This document shows, piece after piece, positions 23,415 through 33,700 of a stretch of DNA of 64,000 bases. The DNA comes from Megascapheus bottae. Taxonomy: Eukaryota; Chordata; Mammalia; Rodentia; Geomyidae. Below the pieces are notes generated by a model. That model was not told the DNA's origin. It worked only from the letters and a program-made list of their open reading frames with translations, and ran no database searches. The stretch lies in NCBI GenBank assembly GCA_024803745.1, contig JANJXV010000043.1:8984018-9048017 (forward strand). The letters run 5' to 3'. Position 1 is the stretch's first letter; the number at the start of each line of letters is the position of its first letter. The position numbers and the translations under genes were made by a program.

Positions 23415-23965
23415 GTGTTGACTGTGCCAATCCTGGGGCTTGAACTCAGGGCCTTGGGTGCTATCTCTAAGCTTTTATGCTCAAGGCTGATGTTAGGGTC
23501 TAGTCCCCCAATATTAAGGTCCATGATCAAAGGAACGAGTCTGACACAAAAGCGGAAGTTAAACAGAGTTTTATTCCGCACCTAGCATCGAGAATCATAC
23601 TGACCAGTCAGGGCCATCTCGAAGATGTGAGCGAGAGAGTGACCCCGCCTAATCTTACAGGCTACTTTTATAGACCCCAGCCATGTGGTTGGGCTGGCCA
23701 TACACAGGTGGCCAATGGAATTCAACATAATTGATTGATGGCTGGAGCAACCACTGACATCTTTGCTGTTTGAACGGACCCATCATCTGGGAGGGCTTCT
23801 GGCCCACTGCTCTGAGGACAAAGGAAAGGGAGGGATTTCCTGGCAGGCCAAGGGGGGGAAGGTGGGGAGGAATTGGGGAAGTCCCTTTCAGCAGGCCCTC
23901 TGCCACCTGTACCACAGCTCCATTTCTGGTTTTTTGGTAGTTCATTGAAGATAAGTCTCACAAAG
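23415..23965 (-). mobile_element. Composite SINE, reverse, split by the solo LTR
   Basis: Tail part 23415-23490, linker 23894-23965. It is older than the LTR. Confidence 0.82.
23491..23893 (-). mobile_element. Solo LTR of an endogenous retrovirus, inserted in a SINE
   Basis: 403 bp bounded by TG...CA (minus sense TGCTGAAAGG ... CCTAACA). In order it has a CCAAT box (about 23711), TATAAAAG (23665-23672) and AATAAA (23570-23575), which is the U3-R-U5 layout. It splits a minus-strand composite SINE at 23415-23490/23894-23965. No gag, pol or env remains. No clean target duplication is seen. Confidence 0.85.
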
Positions 23966-24140
23966 CCAGGCAATGAAGCCTGCCCAGCAGGAAAATCTAT
24001 AAGGGTCTTTTCTCCCACGAACCACCAAGAAAACCAGAAGTGGAGCTGTGGTTCAAAGTGACAGAGCCCTGGCCTTGTGCACAAAAGCTCAGGGACAGCT
24101 CCCAGGACCTGAGTTCAAGCCCGAAGATCTACAAAACAAA
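23966..24140 (+). mobile_element. Composite SINE, 5'-truncated
   Basis: Starts in the head (CCAGGCAATGAAGCC) and abuts the reversed SINE that carries the solo LTR. Confidence 0.75.
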
Positions 24141-24454
24141 GAACAAAAAACCAAAAACAAAAATCTCGCAAGAGTCTCAGCGACTTTCAGTCCAAGCTGG
24201 CTTCAAAGCCCAACCTCACCTCCCAGCCTCCAGACTAGCTAGGCTTAGAGGTGTGATCCATTAGCTAAGACTTATCTTTTTGCAGTACTGTGGACTCCAG
24301 GCCCTCATGGAATGAGCCATTGTCCAGAGGGCCCCAGGATAATGGGATATTCCCAATAAATTCCCCTAGTTCATTAACACAGGTGGTCTTCTGAGGTGAC
24401 ACAAAGGTGTGGGGCCCGGGGGGGCTTCATACCAGACAAAAGACAGCTGCAGAA

Positions 24455-25271
24455 GGAAGCACAGTTCACTGGTTTATTCTCACACTGGAGATGGGAATTC
24501 TCCCTTGGGAGGGGAGGGGGAGGGGGGAGGGGAGAGGGGGGTCAGGTTGGAAATTTCTCCTGTGATCTCCTCCCGCCCCCTCCACACCCCCCACCTCCAC
24601 CTTCTCTGTGGTAGAAGCAGATTAAAATCTAACCACAGAACAGATTGTTACCAAAGAAAAAACAAATCAACAACAACAACAACAAAAAACCCCACAAAAC
24701 ACAACAAAACAAAAACCTCAGGGATAAATAGGGAAGCACCTTTGGAGGATTTTTATCCAGGCCTGCCATCTTGGTCCCCACCCCTACCTGGTGGCAGCAA
24801 GAGAGGCCTGGGGGAGGAGGGGGGAGGGGCATCAAAGGGAAGGGAGAGTCTGCAGGGAGGGAGGGGTGGAGGGGGGGCATCCAGTGCTTCACTATGGCAA
24901 AAGGTAGCACCAAGGGGTGGTGGTTGGAAGGGGTGAGGCCTAGGTGTGGGGCAGGGGATTTCATCAGCTCTGAGTGGGAAGCTTTTTGTAGGGGAGAAGA
25001 GAAAGGGGTGAATGAGGTTCCACAGGCGTACAATTGAGCCCCTGACCCCCTGGGAAATCCAGGGGGGGGGACTTCCATCCCTCAGGCTGGCAGGGAGAAG
25101 ACACCCCACTGCAGAGACCCACCTTCCAGACCCAAGAGTCCCAGAAGACAATAAATAGGGCGCCTTCAGAGCCACAGCACCAAAGAGACCCCGTGGAGGG
25201 GTGGGGTGGGGTCAGGGAGGGGGAGCAATCCTGTGGCTTTACATCTTTCCCACCCTACCACCCCCAGATCT
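24455..25271 (-). other. COL5A3: COL5A3 3' UTR
   Basis: About 0.8 kb between the stop codon and the best poly(A) signal. In the mRNA sense it has a C/U-rich tract (24512-24541), a second pyrimidine tract (24815-24875), a GUU-rich stretch (24665-24715) and one AUUUAUU (25152-25158). The 3' end is inferred from the AATAAA, so it is approximate. Confidence 0.75.
24473..24478 (-). terminator. COL5A3: COL5A3 poly(A) signal AATAAA
   Basis: TTTATT on the plus strand is AATAAA in the mRNA sense, 794 nt after the stop codon. It is the most plausible canonical hexamer before the intergenic region. Cleavage would fall near 24445-24460. Confidence 0.7.
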
Positions 25272-25418
25272 TCAGCTGCTAAAGCACACGGGCCCAAGTT
25301 CAAATCCAAATTTCTGGTTGGTCTGGCCAAAGTCCACTGCAGCCATGTCCCACAGTGGCAGAAAACCCACGCGAGAAGAGCTCAGTTCCAGGATGGTCCT
25401 CGCCTGGCCTTTCCGAAG
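25272..25418 (-). CDS. COL5A3: COL5A3 exon 67: C-propeptide end and stop
   Basis: 147 nt including the TGA at 25272-25274. It starts [19 protein letters not shown] and ends ELGPVCFSS with cysteine C8. Confidence 0.98.
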   Translation of the reverse strand, partial: LRKGQARTILELSSSRVGFLPLWDMAAVDFGQTNQKFGFELGPVCFSS

Positions 25419-28400
25419 CTGATCACCAGAAAAAAGACACACCAGACGTGAGTTCGAGGGGAGGGCAAGGGAGGGGGCCCTGCCCTCCCCTGGCCCATCG
25501 CCTTACTCGGCAGCCGTCATGGGGGACCCTGATGGTGGCAGCTGCTGTCTGGTTGAAGGACAGCTGCTCCCCGTTGGTCCCCAGGAAGTGAAGGGAGCGG
25601 CCGTGGCCACCCGTGGCTTCCTCCAGCCAGGCCACTGAGTTCTGGCACACGTAGGTAAAGCGCTGACGAGCTGTGGCACTCAGGAGTTTCAGGAAGGTTA
25701 ACTGTACCACGTTTACCGGGGCTCCATCAGCGTCCACGTAGGAGAACTGTGGGAGACAGAAGAGCAAGGACAAGTGGGCCATGGGTCCCCAGCTCCTAGC
25801 ATCTGCCCAGTCCCACATCTGTCACCTTTGCCATGTCCCCTAGAGACCCTTCTGCTCCTCCCCTTCCCCCTTCATCCTGACTCAGTGGACCTGCTGAGTC
25901 TTGATCATTTGGTTCAGTATATATAGGATATACATTTTTTTTCTGTGTGCATGTGTGCTGATCTTGGGCTTGAACTCAGGACCTGGGCACTTTCCCTTGA
26001 GCTGTTTTGGGCTCAGGCTCACTTCTCTACTCCCTGAGCCCACAGCTCCACTTTTGGCTTTTGCGGTGGTTCATCGTCTCATAGACTTTTCTGCCCAGGC
26101 TGGCTTAGAACCAAGTTCCTGAGATCTCAGCCTGAGTAGCTAAGATGACTATACCTGGCTGCTATGTTAATTCTTTATATGGATATACCTGCATTTTTTC
26201 ATAGACTGGCTAAAAATAAGATAGATTTTTAAATATAACTGGCTTGAGATATATTTGTTGTGGCTGTTTCGTTCTGATTTTCTTTTTCTCTTTTGGAGAC
26301 AGGATCTCACTATGCAACCCAAGCTGTCCTTGAACTCACAACCCTTCTGACTCCACCTCCCAAGGGCTGCGATTCTAGGCCTGAGCCTGGCTTCCTTCCT
26401 GTCTCTGCATCATCTCCTCCATCCCTCAACTGATGTTTTCTAGAACCATTTCCCTGAAAGACTCCTTACAATTTTTTTTTTTAGGTACCAAATTTCTTTA
26501 TTTGAAGGAATGGTACAAATTAAAAGAACTTAGCATGTTCTAGTACAACTTATAGAAAAGGTAATGGTGACCCCAACCTGCATGTACCCTTGCAATTTTT
26601 GTCTTAGGGTTTGTTCTGGAGGAGGTGGGGAGGGGGCAAGGCAAATCAAGAAATGTCTTTTCAAATCAAGCAGCTTTATGTCCTTGCTCAGTGGAATGGC
26701 AGCTACCCAAAGCTAGAAACTGTGTGTGGGGGTGGGGAGGGGTGGAGGCAGGAGGTTCACAGAGCTCAAAGTGAGCCTGGGTGAAGTTAGCAAGACTATA
26801 CATATATCTGAGAGTGTGGCTGAAGTGGTAGGGGTGTTGGTCTGATGAAGGGGTGTGGTTTACTGATGGGGCGTGGTCTCCCAGTAGGGCGTGGTGGGGC
26901 CAGTAGGGAACAGGGCTCACATGGAAAAATTAGCTAGTCAGCATGAAGTCTTACCTTGAATCTTCAGTACAGGGAAGGGAAGGGGAAGAGGAAAAAAGGA
27001 GAGTCCTAAACTGACCCCAATACCTCACCCTGATCCCCTCATAAGACATCTCTCCAAGTTTTTTGGTTTTGTTTTTGTTTTGCATAGACCTCATCTTTCT
27101 CTCCTCCTCATCTAGTTCTCTGGCCATACCCTACAGCTGAGCAAGTAACTTTTTTTTTTGCCAGTCCAGGAACTTGAACTCAGGGCCTGGGCACTGTCCT
27201 TGAACACTTTTTGCTCAAGGCTAGCACTCTGATACTTGAGCCACATCACCACTTCTGGCTTTTTCTGTGTATGTGGTACCAAGGAATTGAACCCAGGGCT
27301 TCATGCCTGCTAGGTAAGCACTCTACCACTAGGCTACACGCCCAGCCCCTGAGCAAGTAACTTCTTAAAATCCATCAGACCTGAGATGGGCACTGGTGAC
27401 TCGTGTGTAGCCACTCAGGAGGCTGAGACTCACAGTTCAAAGCCAGCCCAGGCAAGAAAGTCCACAAGACTGTTACTTTCAATGAACCATGAAAAAAAAG
27501 CTGAAAGTGGAGCTGTGGCTCGAGTGATACAGCACTAACCTTGAGCAAAAAAGCTCAGGGGCAGCACCCAGGCCTTAAATTCAAGCCCCAACCCTCCCCC
27601 CCCCCACACACTTATTCATCAGCCATTCTTGACTGTGAGCCTTTGCTTATACTGTTGCTTCTGTCCGGAACACTTTTCCTCGTCCTCCCTACCTTGCTCA
27701 TCCAACCTTGACTCCAGATGAGCCAGGAGGACGCCTTTAGCTGCTTCCAGCTCTCCAGCTGGGCCCTTCCCAGGCCAGTGTCATTGCTGTGTGGGCTGGG
27801 CAGGTACCGGCAGTGTTGCCCCCCGCCCCCCGACCTCCAGCCTGCAGCAAAAGAGGGTCTGTCCCGTGTCTCTCCTGTCTTGAATCCTTTCACTAGTCCC
27901 CACCAATGGCCAAGCCACCCCCACGTCAGCCTCTGAAACCCACCTTCTTCCCTCGCCGGAAGGTGCTATACCAGTTTCCAGGCTTCTCTTTGGACCAGGA
28001 GGCCAGTTTAACCTGGGGGAGAGTGGAAGGACACATGACCGCCCTAGCTCTAGCCTGGAGTGCGTCTCTGCTCTAGCTCTGGGTGTGTTCAGCAGGTGCA
28101 TGAGGCCCGCCCCAAGCCGCCCTCAACCAATGACAAGTAGAGCTTGTGACTGAATCCCCAGTCCCTGGCTCCGCTCCCAAGGCAGCCCTCAACCAATGAC
28201 TGATGGAGCTGCTGAATGAATCCCCAGTCGCTGGCTCCGCCTCCAAGGCAGCCCTCAGCCAATGACTGGTGGAGCTGCTGAATGAATCCCCAGTCGCTGG
28301 CTCCGCCTCCAAGGCAGCCCTCAGCCAATGACTGGTGGAGCTGGTGGATGAATCCCAGTCCCTGGCTCCGCCCCCAAGGCAGCCCTCAACCAATGACTGA

Positions 28401-30748
28401 TGGAGCTGGTGGATGAATCCCCGGTCCCTGGCTCCGCCTCCAAGGCAGCCCTCAGCCAATGACTGGTGGAGCTGGTGGATGAATTTCCCAGTCGCTGGCT
28501 CCGCCCCCAAGGCAGCTCTCAGCCAATGACTGGTGGATGCAGTCCCCACTCTCTGGCTCCGCCCCCAAGGCAGCCCTCAACCAATGACTGATGGAGCTGG
28601 TGAATGAATCCCCAGTCCCTGGCTCCGCCCCCAAGGCAGCCCTCAGCCAATGACTGGTGGATGCAGTCCCCAGTCTCTGGCTCCGCCCCCAAGCGAGAGC
28701 AGCCGCGGCTCTGCATTTTCACCCGTGGCTCCGCCATGGATCTGAGCTCTGCTCTTTCCCGGCCCGGGGCCCAAGCTGCTTCTTGAGGCCTCAGGCATTC
28801 CAGCCCTGAACTAGAGCTCCGCGACCCTCGTGGAGGAGAGGCCGGGGGCGCAGAGCGCGGCGAAGGACGGGCGAGGCACGGGTCCGGCCACTCACGGTCT
28901 CGAACTTCTTGTCGGGGTAGAGGCAGGTCTCTCCGCCCGCCGTGAAGTTGCAGAAAACCCTGAAGGCATCCCGCGCGCTGCCCTGATTGGGGTCGATCCA
29001 GTATTCCCCTGCGGCAGAGCCCGAGCCCGGGGGTGAGCGGGGGGGGGGGACCGAGGGGGGACCCCAGCCGCGCCCCCCGCGCCCGCCCCCGTCCTCACCA
29101 TCGGCCAGGTGCGGGTGGTTGCGGTGGAGCTCGTGGCACAGCAGGCCCGGGCGCTCGGCGGTGCCCGGAGGCCGCTGCAGCTGCGCCACCTCCAGGCTCA
29201 GGGAGTCGAGGGAAGCCAGCACCTCCTCCAGGCCGCTCTCCGGGAAGCCCAGGACCGCTCGCCGCCGCCGCCGCCGCCCGTACTGCTCTGCGGGAGGACC
29301 CTGGGTCCAGGCGGGGTCCAGGGGAGACGGATGGGGAGCCAGGCAGAGGAGGGGGAGATCAGAGCCTCCGTCAATGTCACCACCAAGTGCCCCCCACATT
29401 CCGCCTCGCCCAGACCCTCCTGGGAGCTTTCCTCCCCAACTGTACCCCTAAGCGTCTAGCTGAGCTGTAGGGTATCCAGTGAAGAACACCCCCAAAATCT
29501 AGTCCTTCCTTAAGGTGCTGCTTCAGAGCCCTCTCTGCAGTGGAAACTTACCGGGGGCCCGGGAGGGCCTGCAGGCCCAGAGTCTCCACGGGGACCAAGG
29601 GACCCCTGAGGGGAGGAATCACACTGAGATTAACTCTTGTTTGTGAAGAGTCTTTCTCTGCCAGCACACACACACACACACAGTGCTCCAGAAAGGGCTC
29701 AGAAAATTCAGTACGAAGTGCAAGATGCTTATTTTCAAGGAGGGTGGCTGGTGGCTCATGGCTATCATCCCAGCTACTCAGGAGGCTGAGATCCATTCAA
29801 AGCCAGCCAGAGTAGAAAAGCCCATGAGCTTCTTATCTGGAATTAAGTTCCAAAATGCCAGAAGCCTTGAGCAATAAAGCTAACAGACGAGCATCCAAGC
29901 CCTGAGTTCAACTCACTCCCATTACAGGCACAAGAAAGGGGGGGGGGGAGGGAAAGATGCCAAGTTTCTTTCCAACATGTCAGATGTCCCAAATCAACAT
30001 CTTCCTGTGTTTGGCAAGTTATTAGTCACTTGGCAGAACTGTTTCTTCCTTAGTTTATAAAATAATGGTGCATCCATCAGACTATTTATGACAGCTTAGA
30101 TTCATTCAATAAAATACAATGGAACGCGTTGAATAAATATTTGTCTGTGGGAAAGCCAGTTGGAGACGATGCCACTTCCTTTCTTTTCCTTTTTGCTTTG
30201 CAGTATTGGGTTTGAAATCATGGTCTTGCCATTGCTAGGCAGGCACCCTACCTCAGTGCCCAGAGACCAGGCCCTAGCAGAGGACCAGGCCTTAAATGTC
30301 AAGCCACGCCCCACAGCTAAGCCACGCCCTCCCCGAGCCACACCTCCTCTTTCACTTATTCAATTGAAGGAATGAAGGTGGATCCAGTGAAACGGGAGGA
30401 AGGGAGGAGGTGGGATGGGAAAAGAAAGGCAGCAGCTACTCACCGGGGACCCCTTGGCGCCTTTCTGTCCCAGAGGACCCTGCAGGGTACAGACAGGAAA
30501 TGCTGGGGTTCCGGCCTTACTCACCATTGTGATCCCATCCCACAAATCCCCCATACTTACTGCCACACCTGGGGCCCCAGGATGGCCCAAAGAGCCAATG
30601 GGTCCAGGGGATCCCTGGAGAAGAGAGATCAAGGTCACTAATAACAGAAGGTACCCCATTTCCCAGCCACAGCCCCTTCCCTGGAAGGCAGACCCCAAGC
30701 TCTAAACAAGCTTCCAGTTCCCCCATAGACCCCCTCCCTCAAACTCTA

Positions 30749-30790
<42 letters not shown>

Positions 30791-33700
30791 ATGCATGCCA
30801 ATCTTGGGGCTCACACTCAGGGCCTGGGCACTATCCCTGAGCTTTTTGTTTGTTTGTTTTGCTCAAGGCTAGCACTGGACCACTTGAGCCACTGCTCCAC
30901 TTCTAACTTTTTGTTGTTTAATGGGAAATAAAGAGTCTCATGGACTTTCCTGCCTGGGCTGGCTTTGAACCATGATCCTCAGATCTCAGCCTCTTGAGTA
31001 GTTACAATTACAGGTATGAGCTACTGACACCTTAGCTTCCAAACTCCAATTTTTAAGGCCTCAGAAAGGTGTTATTTATTTCACCCCCCCACACACAACC
31101 CCCATCATTCCAGACTCAGATTTCCCAGGAAGCACAAACCCACAAGTCCCCACATAAACCCCACTCCAGTTCACTCCAGAGTGTTCCTCACTCACAGGAT
31201 CTCCCTGGGGGCCTGGAGGGCCCTGCACACCCGGCAGTCCGCGGTCCCCCTTCTCACCAGTCTCTCCAGGGGGACCAATGAGGCCAATCAATCCAATATG
31301 GCCCTAGAGGGCAAAGGGATATGGGAGAGAGACCAAGTAGGAATGTGAAGATGGTTTTCTTTTTTTCCTGTGTGAGTCTTGGGGGTAAGGAGTTTGAGGG
31401 CAGAAGGCCCCCCACTCTCTCAGCCTGCTGGCCAGGTGAGTGAGAGGTGTGTGTGTGGGGGTCTTACCTTTTCCCCCTTGGGGCCTGAATCTCCCTTCAG
31501 CCCTGGGAGGCCAGGGGGTCCCTATGAGAAGTCCAGAGTTAGTTTGGGGGTCCTCTGTGTGAGATTTCCCAAGCCCAGGTGGCTGAGCGGGGAATGGGCC
31601 CACCGGGATAAAAAACTATCCATGTTTCGGATGGGAATGAGCAAGGGACAGTCAAGAGATGGCAGGGCTGAGGAGGGATGGTGAGGGTTGATTGGAAGAT
31701 GGCCAATGAGAACAATCAGGGGCCAAGTTCAGGATGCAAGGTCATTGCAAGGTCAGTTGTAGGCCATTACGATGGAGGCTCACAATGTGGAGAGGTATGC
31801 ACACCTGTAATCTCAGCGCTAAGGGGCTGAGGCAGAATTATCTCCAGTTCAAGGCCAACTAGGACCTTGACTCAAAAGGAAAAAGGCTGTGGGTGTGGCT
31901 TCGTGGAGGGGGCGTGGCTTGGTGGCAAGGATGTGGTTCCATGGCAGAGCGTGGCTCTGTGGCCAGGCTACGTGGCTTCATGGTAAGGAATGTAGCTCAG
32001 CCATTTAGAACATACCGAGTATGGGTTCCATCCCCAGGCACCACCAATAAGCAATGAGAAGGTGGCATGTGGCTGTGGACAGTGTAGATGACTAGCTGGA
32101 CTCTGGGGGCTCAGGCCTACAATTCTAGCTACATGGGAGGCTGAGACTGGGAAGATCATGGTTCCAGGCCAACCTCAATAGAAAAGTCTGCAAAGAATCC
32201 ACTCCACTGAAGGGCCCTGGGCCAGGTGGTGCCCGACTGTCATTCCAGCAATGACAAGAAATCTTAAAATAGGTGGATCACTGTCCAGGCATGAGCCCAG
32301 GCAGGGAATGGGGCCCTCAAGAATGAGAAAGTCTCTTACCAAAGGTCCTGGAGGACCCAGCAGCCCTGGGGATCCCAGGAGGCCTGGCTCACCCTGGGAC
32401 CAAACAAAACAAAGGTGACTTTTCACTGCCAGCACTGTAGAGATGCTTCCCTGTAGCAGTCCCTCCAACCTACTGAGTCAGCTCTGCCCAGCTGTGCCTC
32501 CCCACCGACCTCCCCATTCTCCAGGCCCACTCCACTCACCACAGGGCCAGGAATTCCTCGAAGACCCTCAGGCCCAACACGTCCAGGGGGCCCACGAGCC
32601 CCCACTGGGCCTGTCCGTCCTGGGGGCCCGTCAGGCCCTGGGTCTCCCTAAAATGGACAGAGGGGGAAAGGAGAGGGGAAAGAGTCACAGAAGAAGAGGG
32701 GCTGGGAATGTGGTACAGTGCTTGCCAAGCATGCATGAAGCCCTGGGTTCAATTCCTCAGTACCACATACACAGAAAAAGCTGGGAATGTCTCAAGTGGT
32801 AGAGCGCTAGCCTTGAGAAGTTCAGGGACAGTGCCCAGGCCCTGAGTTCAAGCTTTTATGGGGGCTCACCTTGGCACCTTTCTCTCCTTCTCTTCCTTCT
32901 GGACCCATCCGGCCAGGGGGACCCTGAGGAGGGATAAGAGGGGCTGAGTGTGGGCGGGGCTGTGAGCACACTTCCAGGGACAGGATTGGGGGTGTCACTC
33001 ACCCTTTTTCCAGGAGGCCCTCGAGTCCCAGGCTCCCCAGAAGCTCCTGGTGGCCCCTGGGAAGGAAAGGCAGAGAGCTGAGGGCCACTGCCTCAAAGCC
33101 ATGGCGCCCCAGACATCAGCCAGGTCCCAACCGGTGAACCCTCCCCTTGAAGCTACACACCAACTGCCCCAGGAAGGCCAGGCAGCCTGCTGGATGCTGC
33201 TCTGCTTCCAGCCCAGACTCTTCATCTACCCACCATCAACCCCACTCACCGGGCCCCCAACATCTCCTGTGTCTCCCTTCTCCCCAGGCGGGCCATCTAT
33301 ACCCTACAGGGTTTTGAGAAGGAAGGTAAGGAATTAGAGGGGAGAATTTGAAAAAGGGCTGGCTCCAGACCTTGCTCAATTCTGCGGACAGAATTAGGGG
33401 ATATGTCGGGCTATGGGGGAGGGGCTATGCTCACCGGAACACCAGGATCTCCTGGGGGCCCCAGATCTCCGGGGAGCCCCGTGGGACCCTGAAATACAAA
33501 TGATTCATAAATCTCTGGGTTAGCAAGAGGTCATTGATTTATGATTATTGTTGTTATTATTATTATTATTATTTTTTTGCCAGTCCTGGGCTTGAGCTCA
33601 GGGCCTGAGCACTGTCCTTGGACTTTCTCAAGGCTAGAGCTCTACCACTTGAGCCTCAGCACCACTTCCGGCTTTTTTCTATGTATGTGGTACCGAGGAA

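Larger units (their letters stand above)
15761..24454. other. OLFM2-COL5A3 intergenic region
   Basis: No coding exon was recognised. It contains SINEs, GC-box arrays (17640-17790), a duplicated ZNF143-like motif plus CCAAT (17110-17200), a homeobox/POU-motif block (22640-22900) and a solo LTR (23491-23893). The stretches 16660-17100, 17200-17600, 18060-18480, 19640-20700 and 21250-22000 show nothing I can assign. Confidence 0.6.

Noticed and set aside
23563..24084. Open frames across the LTR and flanking SINE as retroviral protein remnants
   Set aside because: They run through U3 and SINE sequence and match no gag, pol or env pattern I know.
28095..28700. CRISPR-like regular spacing of the array
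   Set aside because: Units are contiguous and similar along their whole length, without unique spacers, and the host is a mammal.
28073..28737. Open frames across the intron 64 array that resemble a repetitive protein
   Set aside because: They arise because the ~66-bp unit stays open in one frame for several copies. There is no splice context, and the frames break where unit length changes.
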